DNA of 50,767 nucleotides from NCBI RefSeq assembly GCF_026013475.1, contig NZ_JAPDPH010000023.1:1-50767 (forward strand), in the 5' to 3' direction. The notes beneath the pieces were generated by a model. The model was given only the letters and a program-made list of their open reading frames with translations. It was not told the origin of the DNA and did no database searches. This stretch comes from Micromonospora yasonensis. Lineage in GTDB: Bacteria; Actinomycetota; Actinomycetes; Mycobacteriales; Micromonosporaceae. This document shows, piece by piece, positions 1 to 7,918 of this stretch. The stretch's first letter is position 1. The number at the start of each line of letters is the position of its first letter. The translations under genes were made by a program, and so were the position numbers.

Positions 1-1
1 T

Positions 2-346
2 GGCTCCGCGCTTCTGGTTCACAACGCCAGCTGCCCGGTTCCCGACCATGCGACCAAGTGCAAGTGCACCAGCGGCGGGACGTCAACCCCGGCGGTGAAG
101 GAAGGGATCACGCAGCGATCGTGATGACCCATCCAGATCACCTACTGACGTCTACCTATGGTCCGGCAGGAAGGGACCAAGCGTCTGGACGCCAACCTGG
201 CCTACCGGAAGGTACTGGCGAAGGATCTGAAGAATCTCCGTCAGATCGGAGAGAGGAGCTACGGCGATCCGGGCCACTTCAACAAGCAGATCAAGGAAAT
301 CTTGGGGTATTACAGAACAGACTATCCTGACCTGATGAAGAGGTAG
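2..346 (+). pseudogene. C-terminal end of a Hint-type polymorphic toxin, frameshifted
   Basis: The left edge begins inside a larger gene. Frame 2 gives LLVHNASCPVPDHATKC, the end typical of a Hint (intein-like) pre-toxin domain, and then hits TGA at 122. Frame 1 over about 90-155 gives HAAIVMTHPDHLLTSTYG, which looks like toxin-domain sequence (Mt-x-x-DH-x-x-T-x-S/T-x-G). Frame 2 resumes from about 155 with RLDANLAYRKVLAKDL and ends at TAG 344-346 with YYRTDYPDLMKR. Read together, the three pieces form a plausible single toxin C-terminus, so two opposite frameshifts are needed. Either the toxin has decayed or the sequence has two indel errors. The fold and target of the toxin are not recognised. 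The gene two bases downstream is placed as its immunity partner. Confidence 0.6.
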
Positions 347-348
347 AT

Positions 349-675
349 GTGACTGTCAGGGATGAGGTAACAGCCTTCGCTCGGCTGGGGCCGCTGCCCT
401 CTGAGGACGACGACTCCGAGAGCGGGGACGAGGAGTTCGAGGAGAGAACCCGGCTGCTTCATGCCATCGAGTCGCCGGTCAGCGATGAGGAGGCCCAACT
501 TTTGGCGAAGTGCTTCGGAGTCGACAACTGCTTCGGGCTGTCGTGGACTCTGCTGCACCTGGTGGAGTCGACACCCTCGCCGGTGGTGACTTCCGAGCCG
601 GAACCAGGGGCCAACCCGTGGCTCGCCATGCTGTGGCAGCGGTATCAGAACAGCTTGAGTGATCAGGCGAACTGA
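349..675 (+). CDS. Probable immunity protein for the upstream toxin (hypothetical)
   Basis: A 108-residue acidic protein starts at GTG 349, only two bases after the toxin stop. The first part is rich in Asp and Glu (SEDDDSESGDEEFEE, about residues 19-33). A more conserved-looking stretch follows, with DNCFGLSWTLLHLVES near residues 59-74 and NPWLAMLWQRYQN near the end. It has no signal peptide or membrane segment. Small acidic proteins directly after polymorphic toxins are usually cognate cytosolic immunity proteins; that is the basis of the call. No named immunity family was recognised with certainty. The tight spacing implies translational coupling. Confidence 0.5.
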   Translation: MTVRDEVTAFARLGPLPSEDDDSESGDEEFEERTRLLHAIESPVSDEEAQLLAKCFGVDNCFGLSWTLLHLVESTPSPVVTSEPEPGANPWLAMLWQRYQNSLSDQAN

Positions 676-769
676 GGCCTATGGATCGAGCAAGATGAGA
701 ACCCTGCCGGGATCTGTTCCCGGCGGGGTTCCTCGTTGTCAGGTCGTAGTCCTTTGAACAGGAGGAAGC

Positions 770-1464
770 ATGGCCTCCGGCGTCTTCGAGCAGCCGGGCG
801 GCGGGTTTGTGCTGTACTCGCAGGTCAGCGGAGCCGCGACGGCTGCCCGGACGCCGGCATGTGGGCCCAGGTCTATGCGGCAAGAGCATGGTCCACCCCT
901 GGTGCCAGGATTGTCGGATTGGGTCGATCAGTGAGAACCCTGTGGGATCGCGAAGTGGCGGACGAGGCTGAGCTTGTCGGCCGGCTCTCTCCAGCGGCTC
1001 GGATGCAGCTGGCACGGCAGGTCGTCGACTGGACGATTGAGGCGTTGCCGAGCGATGCTCGGCAGCTCCTGGTCGGACGCCCAAGCGAGGTGGTCGGGGC
1101 CGCCATCAGCGATATCCGTGCCGTAGCCGACGGTGCGGAGCCGACGGAGGAGGCGGACGAGATCGAGGACGAACTCCTTGAGCTGTCCGACGAGGTCGAG
1201 TTGCGGCCGCTCTGGCAGCTCTTCAATGCTCTGTCGTACTGCATCGGGCTCGACCCATCCGAACTGGAGACAGCGACCACACAGGAAACGATGTCCGCCT
1301 GCTACGACGTCATTCGTGACTGTGAGGACCTGCCTGAGTTCCCTGTGGGCACTGACGAGGCAACGGTTCTGGCAGCGGAGCGAGCGAACGACAACTGCAT
1401 GCGAGCCATCAACCAACAGAAGGAGCTGATCGCCGAGGCGCTACGTCGTGACGCCGGTCAGTAA
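770..1464 (+). CDS. Hypothetical protein, probably split by a frameshift near 860
   Basis: A very good ribosome site (AGGAGG at 760-765) precedes ATG 770. From this ATG, frame 2 reads MASGVFEQPGGGFVLYSQ with G/C-rich third positions, as expected for a real gene, but stops at about 929. From about 859 the coding signal moves to frame 1 (MWAQVYAARAWSTPGARI) and continues to the stop at 1464. Extending frame 1 upstream gives an Arg-rich stretch with poor codon bias, so a single-base indel near 855-865 is the better explanation. The C-terminal part (about 200 residues) is helical-looking and acidic (EEADEIEDELLELSDE), without known motifs. Position in a toxin/immunity stretch suggests another immunity or antitoxin-like gene, which is inference. 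Confidence 0.45.
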
Positions 1465-1913
1465 TCTCGACCTGGCCGTGGCATTGCGAGGTCGCCGAGA
1501 TGGTTGCTGATGGTTATCACTCGCTCCGCGGTGGTTGCGGCCGGTCTTCGTAGTCCGGCACTACGTCGGGTTGTGCCGAGCGGGCGAGCGGGTCCTGCTC
1601 TGGGTGGTCTCCACGACTGGCCGACGCGACGACCTGGACCGCTACCACGGGACATGCACAGCGTGCTGGCTGATGAGGGTGTCGACCAGATCCGGGACAA
1701 TGCTCGACATCACGGGCGCGAGCGCTTGCGCCTGCTGTATGCGTGCTATCGCCGCCCGAATCCGGGTACGGAGATGCCGGGTGGGCAGTGACGGAGCGGG
1801 TCTGGTTTCTCGGCAGGGGTGCGGCGGTTGGCGCTTTGCTGGTAGGCGGGAGGGGAGGACTGGATTGCTTCAGAGAACGGACCCCGTTGAGATCGCCGGG
1901 AGAACCGGCGGGG
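1465..1913 (+). other. No supported gene; degenerate-looking stretch
   Basis: No frame in this 449-base stretch keeps actinobacterial codon bias for long. Frame 1 reads HSVLADEGVDQIRDNARHHG near 1660-1720 and frame 2 has two Cys pairs (CTAC near 1655, CACC near 1728), but neither has a ribosome site or a recognisable domain. It may hold remnants of a decayed gene belonging to the toxin/immunity region. I see no RNA gene or repeat in it. Confidence 0.3.
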
Positions 1914-2201
1914 GTGCACGCCCGTCCCAAGGACTTCGGCCGGGCCCTGGACCTGTGGTGTTACCAGGCCCAGAAGGCGGGCTGGTCCGTGTCGGTTCTC
2001 GACCGGGACCGCGACACCGGCCGGGAGGGACGGTGCGGGATGGTCGAGGTCGAGGGTCTGCGGTACGAGATACGTTACGGCCCGCGGACTCGTACGATCC
2101 GGCTCGACGACAGCAGCGGGGTGGACGTGTATCGGCCCGCCTTCGCCTACGCGGTCTGGGCCGAGCCGGTCGTGCTCGAGGTCTTCCTGGTCGATGAGTA
2201 G
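1914..2201 (+). CDS. Hypothetical protein, about 95 residues
   Basis: The coding signal is clear from HARPKDFGRALDLWCYQAQ to the end VVLEVFLVDE. GTG 1914 is taken as the start because the sequence upstream in this frame (a longer form from GTG 1743 is open) reads as low-quality, Gly/Arg-rich protein. The product is a small soluble alpha/beta-looking protein with no signal peptide or known motif. Its stop overlaps the ATG of the SUKH gene by eight bases (ATG 2194, stop 2199-2201), so the two are translationally coupled. Being paired with a SUKH protein in a toxin fringe suggests an immunity-related or toxin-associated role, but the function is unknown. Confidence 0.5.
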   Translation: MHARPKDFGRALDLWCYQAQKAGWSVSVLDRDRDTGREGRCGMVEVEGLRYEIRYGPRTRTIRLDDSSGVDVYRPAFAYAVWAEPVVLEVFLVDE

Positions 2202-2709
2202 CTCGTCGGGCGCCGGCAACCGCCCGGCTTCTCCGTTCGAGGAGGAGCCGTCGTCGTGGACCGGGCCACCGCTCACCGAGGACATGGTCCGTCGGGCGGA
2301 GGAGGCTCTCGGCGTTCGGTTGCCCGGGAGCTATCTGGAAGTGCTGTACCGGCAGAACGGTGGTGTGCTGAAGAAGACCTGCCATCCCACGAGCTTCCGG
2401 ACGTCTTGGGCCGATGACCACTTCGCGGTGGACGTCATCATGGGCATCGGGTACGAGGAGGGGATCGACGTCCAGTCGGACTATCTGGTGGCCGAGTGGG
2501 GCTACCCGAACATCGGGGTGGTGTTCGGTGTGACGCCGGCGGCCGGCCCGGACACCGTGATGCTGGACTACTCGGCATGCGGCCCGGAGGGGGAACCCGC
2601 CGTCGCGTACGTCGGCGAGGACCGGGTGCCTCGCCGGGTGGCCGAGTCTTTCGGCGAGTTCCTCGCCGGTCTCGTCCCGTCCGAGGCGGATGAGGACCAA
2701 GACCGCTGA
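2194..2709 (+). CDS. SMI1/KNR4 (SUKH) family protein, probable immunity protein
   Basis: The 171-residue product carries the SUKH signature: W-x-GPPLTEDMVRRAEEALG near residues 22-40, then LPGSYLEVLYRQNGGV near 43-58, and later GYPNIGVVFGVTP and DTVMLDYSACG. SUKH proteins are cytosolic and in bacteria mostly act as immunity proteins against nuclease-type polymorphic toxins; this is family knowledge. The first 20 residues are low-complexity and Ser/Pro-rich, so an internal start is possible. It overlaps the preceding small gene. The nearest candidate toxin is the frameshifted Hint-type gene at the window edge, but an orphan immunity gene is equally possible. Confidence 0.8.
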   Translation: MSSSSGAGNRPASPFEEEPSSWTGPPLTEDMVRRAEEALGVRLPGSYLEVLYRQNGGVLKKTCHPTSFRTSWADDHFAVDVIMGIGYEEGIDVQSDYLVAEWGYPNIGVVFGVTPAAGPDTVMLDYSACGPEGEPAVAYVGEDRVPRRVAESFGEFLAGLVPSEADEDQDR

Positions 2710-3168
2710 GCGCGGATTGCGCGCGTCTCCCGATGCGGGACGGCCGCATGATCGTCTGTTCGGCTGTGCGCTACCGATACGTAACGCCAGCTTCCGGAGG
2801 CCGACTGGATCACCACGGCAGCCATCCGGCAGGCGATGACGGACCGTAAGGGGTATCACGGGTACCCCTTCGGTCGCTTGGCGTGGATCTTCTTTCGCTG
2901 TGGACTGATCCGATCGCTGTCGAGCAGGTTTCGTGCGGAGACAGCGGGGTAGCAGGAGCGCGACGACGACCAGAAGGCGCGGCCGTCGAGGCGGTCACTC
3001 TCCGTCATGAGCCGCCGGGAGCGTTCCCCGCGGCGTTTCTGTTACCGTGACACGCCGTACGGTGATATTGATGTTCGTCACGCTTAACTGTCTGGTTTGT
3101 TCCTTGTTGACCGGGGAAGCGAGCACTTAGCCTGGGCCCGCTCGAGGTTCAACGGGGGAGCGAGCGTG
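2710..3168. other. Intergenic, 459 bases, no convincing gene
   Basis: This stretch separates the toxin fringe from the SARP gene. A short open stretch around 2805-2952 (QLPEADWITTAAIRQAM and onward) has no start signal and no recognised domain, and may be a gene fragment. It contains the perfect hairpin listed at 2848-2870. Base composition is lower in GC near 3050-3090 (gatattgatgttcg), as expected for a promoter of the SARP gene, but no clear -35/-10 pair was identified. Confidence 0.35.
2848..2870. repeat. Perfect 8-bp inverted repeat
   Basis: AAGGGGTA, a 7-base loop and TACCCCTT form a perfect palindrome. No U-run follows on either strand, so it is a poor intrinsic terminator. It could be a protein-binding site or part of a decayed gene. 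Confidence 0.5.
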
Positions 3169-5010
3169 ATGGACCTGCAGATTCGGCTTCTCGGCACGGT
3201 GGAGCTGTGCGTCGACGACCAGATTGTCACGCCCGGCGCGGCCAAGCGACGGGCCGTCCTGGCCGCGCTGGCGATCGAGGCGAACCATTCGGTCACCCTG
3301 CCCCGGCTGGCCCAGATGGTCTGGTCGGACCACCCGCCGGCCTCCGCCGTGGCAAATCTACGTAGTCACGCCGCTGGGTTGCGCCGCACGCTGGGCGACC
3401 GGTTGGTCGCCCGGCCACAGGCATACGAACTGCGGCTCGCGCCGCACGAGCTGGACGTCACCGAATTCCAGCGGCTGGCCGGGGAGGGAAGGGCGCTGCT
3501 CGCCTCGGCCGACCCCGCCGGCGCCATCGAGACGCTGGCCGCCGCGTTGTCCAGGTGGCGCGGCCCGGCCGGCGACGGCCTGCCCCGCGGCACCGGGCTG
3601 GACAACCGGTGGGCCAGCCTCGACGAGCAGCGGCTGCAGGTCTTCGAGGAGTTGGCCGAGGCACGGCTGGCCGCCGGGGAGCACGCGCACCTGCTGTCCG
3701 AGCTGCGGGGGCACCTGGCCACCCACCCGCTGCGCGAGCGGGCGTGGGGGCAGCTGATGCTCGCCCTCTACCGGTGCGGGGACGTGCCGGCCGCGCTCAC
3801 CGTCTTCCGGGACGCCCGGGCCGTCCTCGGCGAACAGCTCGGCCTTGAGCCCGGCGAGGAGTTGACCAATCTGCACCGGGCGATGCTGGACCGGGCCCCG
3901 GAGCTGTCGTACGCGCCGCTGGCCGTGCCGGTCGTCACCGCACCGGTCACGGTTGCCGAGGGGCGACCCGCGGTCGGTTGGGCGGTGCCCCGGGAACTGC
4001 CGGCGGATCCGGTCACCTACGTCGGGCGTACCCGGGAGACCGCCGACGTGGTGGCGACCGTGACCGCCGGGACGCCGGCCGCGGTGGTCGTGACCGGTGC
4101 CGCCGGCAGCGGCAAGACCAGTCTCGCGGTACGCGCCGGGCACGCCGTCTCCGCCGAGTTCCCGGACGGGCAGGTCTTCGTCGACCTCGGCTACCGGACC
4201 TCGGTGAAGGCGGGCGAGGTGCTGGCGCGGGTGCTGCGCGCACTCGGCGTGCCCGCCGCCGACGTCCCCGAGAACACCGACGAACGGGCCGGCTGGTTCC
4301 GCTCCCTGGTGGCGGGGCGCCGGCTGCTGCTGGTTGTCGACGGCGTGACCCGGGCAGCCCAGGTGCGCCCGCTGCTCCCGGCCGGCCCCGGCCCGGCGCT
4401 GATCGCGGTCGCCCAGCGCCACCTCGGCAGCCTGGATGGCGTACGCCGGGTGGCGCTGCGCCCGGTGGGGGTCGCGCAGGCCCGCGAGCTGCTGGCCGCG
4501 TTCGCCGGGCCGGAGCGGCTGGCCGCGGAGCCGTCCGCCACCGCCGAGCTGGTGCGGCTCTGCGGGGGCTCGGTGCTGGCGCTGCGGATCGCCGGCGCCC
4601 GGCTGGGTCAGCGGCCCGGCACGTCGGTGTCCACGCTGGTCGCCGAGCTGGGCGACGGGCGGGGCCGGCTGGACCTGTTGGCGTACGAGGATCTGTCCGT
4701 GCGGGCGAGCCTGGCCACCGGCGTGGCGGCGGTCCGCTCCGACGACGAGGTGGCCGGCCGGATGCTCGAACTGCTCGCCGCGCAGCCGGGCACGCCGGTG
4801 GAGACCGCCGCGACCCAGCTCGGGGTATCCCCGCAGCGGGTGCACCGCGCCTTGGACGACCTGGTCGACGCGCACCTGGCGCAGCAGGACGGCCACGGCG
4901 ACTACCGGCTGCCGGCGCTGGTCCGGGACTACGCCGCGGAGCTGGCCGCGGTGGGGCAGGTCCCCACCCGGAAGCTAACCAACCGGCGGTTCGACCCGCT
5001 GGCGGCGTGA
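3169..5010 (+). CDS. SARP-family transcriptional regulator with NB-ARC ATPase domain (AfsR-like)
   Basis: The 613-residue product begins MDLQIRLLGTVELCVDD, the usual start of a SARP OmpR-type winged helix (about 1-90), and is followed by a bacterial transcriptional activation domain (about 97-240; DVTEFQRLAGEGRALL, PLRERAWGQLMLALYRCG, LGLEPGEEL). An NB-ARC ATPase follows, with Walker A GAAGSGKTS near residue 310 and a Walker B-like LLLVVDGV. A short winged helix (TAATQLGVSPQRVHRALDDL) closes it. There are no C-terminal TPRs, so it is shorter than AfsR. ATG 3169 has a GGGGGAG site upstream; GTG 3166 is an alternative. SARPs activate secondary-metabolite or morphogenesis genes. No biosynthetic cluster adjoins it, so its targets lie elsewhere or it is an orphan. 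Confidence 0.9.
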   Translation: MDLQIRLLGTVELCVDDQIVTPGAAKRRAVLAALAIEANHSVTLPRLAQMVWSDHPPASAVANLRSHAAGLRRTLGDRLVARPQAYELRLAPHELDVTEFQRLAGEGRALLASADPAGAIETLAAALSRWRGPAGDGLPRGTGLDNRWASLDEQRLQVFEELAEARLAAGEHAHLLSELRGHLATHPLRERAWGQLMLALYRCGDVPAALTVFRDARAVLGEQLGLEPGEELTNLHRAMLDRAPELSYAPLAVPVVTAPVTVAEGRPAVGWAVPRELPADPVTYVGRTRETADVVATVTAGTPAAVVVTGAAGSGKTSLAVRAGHAVSAEFPDGQVFVDLGYRTSVKAGEVLARVLRALGVPAADVPENTDERAGWFRSLVAGRRLLLVVDGVTRAAQVRPLLPAGPGPALIAVAQRHLGSLDGVRRVALRPVGVAQARELLAAFAGPERLAAEPSATAELVRLCGGSVLALRIAGARLGQRPGTSVSTLVAELGDGRGRLDLLAYEDLSVRASLATGVAAVRSDDEVAGRMLELLAAQPGTPVETAATQLGVSPQRVHRALDDLVDAHLAQQDGHGDYRLPALVRDYAAELAAVGQVPTRKLTNRRFDPLAA

Positions 5011-5080
5011 GCGCCCGGGCGGCTGCCGACCCGGGATGATCGGCTCTGGTGGGGGTGCGTCCACCGGGTGACACTGAGTC

Positions 5081-5767
5081 ATGACACCTCAGCGCGTACC
5101 ACTGCTCCTCGGCGTGGTCGTGCTGCTCGCGGCGGCCTGCACGACGACCGACCACGACGGCGCGACCACAGCGCCCTCGACGGCGCCCGCGCCCGGCGCG
5201 ACCGCCGCCGCCACCACGCCCGCCACCGTCCCGGCCGCCACCACCGCCGCACCCGCGGCGGGGGACTGGCGGGCCACCTACGGGTGGGCGGTGCCCACCT
5301 CGCCGGCCCGGGTGCCGCACCCGGTCCCGGTGCCGGTCACCCCGGCGCCGGGGGAGCCGCTGCCCGTCCTGGTGCGGATCCAGGTCGGTGACCACCCCGC
5401 CGAGGGCTACAGCCGGATCACCTTCGCGTTCCGCGGCCCCACCCCCTCCTACCGGATCGGCTACGTCGCCCAGGTGGAGGCCGAGGGCAGCAGGGCCCCG
5501 GTGAGCCTGCCGGGGAACGCCTTCCTCGCCGTCCGCTTCGACCCGGCCCAGGCGCACGACAGCGCCGGCCGGAGCACGGTGAGCGCGCCGTCGCGGACCA
5601 TCGGCTACCCGACGCTCCGCGGCTGGGCGCCCGCCGGGGACTTCGAGGGGTACGTCAGCTTCGGTCTCGGGGTGCAGACCTCGGGCGCGCGACTTCCGGT
5701 GCGGCTGGGCGAGTCGACCCGGCCGGACGGCACCCACGTGGTCTCGGTGGACGTGCCCCGGAGCTGA
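5081..5767 (+). CDS. Lipoprotein with AMIN-like domain
   Basis: The 228-residue protein has a short hydrophobic signal peptide ending in the lipobox LAAAC with the lipidated Cys at residue 20. A low-complexity Thr/Ala/Pro linker (about 25-60) follows, typical of wall-spanning actinobacterial lipoproteins. The folded part (about 62-228) contains YSRITFAFRGPTPSYRIGYV and GNAFLAVRFDPAQAHD, resembling the AMIN-like domain of secreted actinobacterial proteins. It is expected on the outer face of the membrane; no catalytic residues are evident. It follows the SARP gene by 70 bases on the same strand and may be co-transcribed with it. Confidence 0.75.
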   Translation: MTPQRVPLLLGVVVLLAAACTTTDHDGATTAPSTAPAPGATAAATTPATVPAATTAAPAAGDWRATYGWAVPTSPARVPHPVPVPVTPAPGEPLPVLVRIQVGDHPAEGYSRITFAFRGPTPSYRIGYVAQVEAEGSRAPVSLPGNAFLAVRFDPAQAHDSAGRSTVSAPSRTIGYPTLRGWAPAGDFEGYVSFGLGVQTSGARLPVRLGESTRPDGTHVVSVDVPRS

Positions 5768-5780
5768 CCGCACCGACCAC

Positions 5781-5807
5781 GCCGACCGGATGGCCGTCGC
5801 GGTCGGC
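5781..5807. terminator. Inverted repeat between convergent genes
   Basis: GCCGACC, a 13-base loop and GGTCGGC lie between the convergent stops at 5767 and 5819. Such G/C-rich hairpins without a U-run commonly end transcription in actinomycetes; the role is inferred. Confidence 0.4.
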
Positions 5808-5818
5808 TACTTCCTGCC

Positions 5819-6094
5819 TCAGGAGACCTCGCCGCGGACGATCGCCACCGCCACCCGGCAGAACTCGTCCATGTCCGGATTGAATCCGGCGGCGATGTCC
5901 GGGTGCAGGCCGGCGCGCGTCTCGTCGAGCAGCCGACGGCAGACCTCCTCCACCGGTTCCCCCGCGTAGCTGGCGCGGACCCGTTCGGTTGCCGCCTGCA
6001 GGGCCGAGGTCAGCTGATCCTCCAGCGGGCCGCGCAGCTTCTGCTGCACGGGGTCGAGCCCGCTCGGGTCGAGCGTGACATGTGGCTCCGACAT
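5819..6094 (-). CDS. Hypothetical small protein (91 residues)
   Basis: The start ATG at 6094 is preceded by AAGGAGGG about seven bases upstream, which fixes it over longer readings. The protein begins MSEPHVTLDPSGLDPVQQKL and looks all-helical and soluble, with a conserved-looking EEVCRRLLDETRAGLHPDI in the middle and DEFCRVAVAIVRGE at the end. It has no signal peptide or membrane segment. I do not recognise the family. It lies 47 bases downstream of the 144-residue unknown gene on the same strand, so the two probably form an operon. Confidence 0.65.
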   Translation of the reverse strand: MSEPHVTLDPSGLDPVQQKLRGPLEDQLTSALQAATERVRASYAGEPVEEVCRRLLDETRAGLHPDIAAGFNPDMDEFCRVAVAIVRGEVS

Positions 6095-6141
6095 CGGGGC
6101 TCCCTCCTTCGGCGTCCGCGGTACCCCACCGCGGCCGTCGG

Positions 6142-6576
6142 TCAAACCACCGCCGCCGGTACGGCGGCCACCCGGACCTGGTACGAGAAGTCCTCCGCCG
6201 GTTCCTCGGCGTACGAGAGCCGGCGGATCTGCCGGTCGTCGCCGTAGAGGGCGACGTCGACCAGCACCCCGAGGTGGGCCAACCCGATGTTCGCCACCCG
6301 CTTCTTGTCCTGAAGCACGGCGCACACCCCGCCCAGCAGGGTGCTGGCGTCGGCGGTGCGGTGCCCGGGCGGGCAGCGCAGGGTCAGGTCCACCTCGACC
6401 GGCCCGTCCAGCGGGGTCCAGCCGGTGTGCTGGGCCGCTGTGCAGGCCGCCTGGAGCAGGGCACGGACCCTGGCCGCCTGGCGGTGTCCGGCGGCGAAGA
6501 TGGACAGGGCCTCGGTCTTGACCGGGGGCAGGCCGCTCACCTCGAACGTCAGGGCGAGAGCGCGGGTGTCCTGCAC
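6142..6576 (-). CDS. Hypothetical protein, possible RusA-like fold
   Basis: GTG 6576 (VQDTRALALTFEVSGLPP) follows a GAGGAGG site and is chosen over upstream Arg-rich extension. The 144-residue protein has DLTLRCPPGHRTADASTLLGG near the middle and LYGDDRQIRRLSYAEE near the end. The D-x(5)-GG-x-x-x-VLQ and later DDRQI pattern recalls RusA-type Holliday-junction resolvases (D..N..K..D.L / DD..v). That is only a pattern-level resemblance and the usual Asn and Lys are not obvious. It is cytosolic and probably co-transcribed with the downstream 91-residue gene. Function is otherwise unknown. Confidence 0.55.
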   Translation of the reverse strand: MQDTRALALTFEVSGLPPVKTEALSIFAAGHRQAARVRALLQAACTAAQHTGWTPLDGPVEVDLTLRCPPGHRTADASTLLGGVCAVLQDKKRVANIGLAHLGVLVDVALYGDDRQIRRLSYAEEPAEDFSYQVRVAAVPAAVV

Positions 6577-6802
6577 GACGGCACCTCCTCGTTGGGCTCT
6601 GATCCTGCCCAACCGGTGGGACCGCAGAGGGACGTTCGCGCGAGAACCAACCGATCGGGCGGGCTGGGGTCGGCCGGAGGCGTATCGACGTCGACGGCGA
6701 ACGCGCTGGCTGCGGAGCTGACCTGACGCTAGTCCACCGCGCGTACGCTGGGTAGCCTCGCGGCCCACCAGCTGGGACGGGCGGCGGGCCGGCCCAGCTC
6801 GC

Positions 6803-7504
6803 TCACTGTGCGGCGCGCGGGGCGAAGGCGCAGAACTCGTTGCCCTCCGGGTCGGCCAGCACCCACCACCGGGTCGCCTCGGTCGGCTCGGCGAGCAGGG
6901 TGGCCCCGGCGGCGATCAGCGCCCTGGCGTCCGGACCGGTCAGCTCGACGTCCCAGTGCACCCGGTTCTTCACCCGCTTGCGTTCGGGCACCGGGTCGAA
7001 GACCCAGCGGTCCCAGGGGAAGCCGCCCGCGCCGATCACCGAGGCGCCCTCGTCGGTGGTCTGCACCCGGCCGCCGACCACGCCGGCCCACCAGGTGGCC
7101 TGCGCGGTCGGGTCGGCGCTGTCGACGACCAGCTCGAAGACGCCGGGCCGCCGGCCCTCCCGAGGCGCGAACGCGCAGAACTGGTTGCCCTCCGGGTCGG
7201 CGAGCACCCACCAGCTGATCTCCGCGTCCGGCTCGCGGACCAGCCGCGCCCCGGCGGCCAGCAGCGCGTCCGGCTCCGGCCCGGCCAACCGCAGGTCCAG
7301 GTGGACCCGGGTCTTGCCGGTACGCGGCTCAGGCACCGTGTTCACCCAGATCGACTCGGCCTTCGAGGCGGCCGCGCGGGGGTCGATCCGGGTGTCGCCG
7401 TCGCCGGTGTCCACCAGTTCCCCGTCGAGGATGCCGGCCCAGAACCCGCCGAGCTGGAAGGCGTCGGTCGCGTCCATGCAGAGATCCTTGAAGCGCGCGA
7501 TCAT
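6803..7504 (-). CDS. VOC family protein with two glyoxalase-like domains
   Basis: The 233-residue protein is an internal duplication. Domain 1 (about 1-115) has RVHLDLRLAGPEPDALLAAG and WWVLADPEGNQFCAFAPRE, and domain 2 (about 118-230) has RVHWDVELTGPDARALIAAG and WWVLADPEGNEFCAFAPRA. The H-x-D/D-x-E and DPEGN-x-FCAF signatures are those of the vicinal oxygen chelate (glyoxalase/bleomycin-resistance/dioxygenase) superfamily. In single proteins the paired domains build one or two metal sites. The substrate cannot be told; actinomycetes carry many such proteins of unknown activity. It stands alone on the minus strand, read away from the decayed locus to its right. Confidence 0.85.
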   Translation of the reverse strand: MIARFKDLCMDATDAFQLGGFWAGILDGELVDTGDGDTRIDPRAAASKAESIWVNTVPEPRTGKTRVHLDLRLAGPEPDALLAAGARLVREPDAEISWWVLADPEGNQFCAFAPREGRRPGVFELVVDSADPTAQATWWAGVVGGRVQTTDEGASVIGAGGFPWDRWVFDPVPERKRVKNRVHWDVELTGPDARALIAAGATLLAEPTEATRWWVLADPEGNEFCAFAPRAAQ

Positions 7505-7918
7505 CCGCCCATCCTGCCGCCCCGGTCCGACACCCGCCGCCCCGGCGCTCCCGCGCCCGCCGCGCTCCCGCGCTCGACGCTCGCCCGGTATGTGCCCTTG
7601 TTCGCGGAAAGGGGGTACCTCGCGCGGAATGGCCGCTCTTTCTGTGAATCAGGGCACACAGCCGGGCACGTGGCGGGCCTCGGTGGCGGGCGCGTTGCGG
7701 GTGAGGGAGCAGGGCGGCCCGTTCGCGGCCTGGCGGAGCCCGTTTCGTGGTGACCGTGCGGTGATCGTGAGGTTTGGCAACGTTGCAGGCCGGGCACTGT
7801 GAGGCCCGCGAAACGCCCGGGGCGCGGGCGGCCCTGTGGCGGTCGGCGTCCCGACCGTCTCGCCGTGCGCCGGGCACGGGCGACTCCCCCGGCTCTCGCC
7901 GATGAGAGGGGGAGGGCG
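7505..7918. other. Intergenic, 414 bases, with a LacI-like palindrome
   Basis: No supported gene lies between the VOC gene start and the truncated lipoprotein start. The stretch holds the GCAACGTTGC palindrome at 7777-7786 and moderately A/T-richer DNA near 7600-7650 that may carry the VOC promoter. Both directions presumably initiate here. Confidence 0.4.
7777..7786. promoter_or_regulatory. LacI-type operator-like palindrome
   Basis: GCAACGTTGC is a perfect 10-bp palindrome with the central CG step and TTGC/GCAA arms common to LacI/GalR-family operators. It lies about 130 bases upstream of the truncated lipoprotein gene, whose best match is a sugar-ABC binding protein. Regulation by a LacI protein is inference; no such regulator is in the window. 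Confidence 0.4.
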
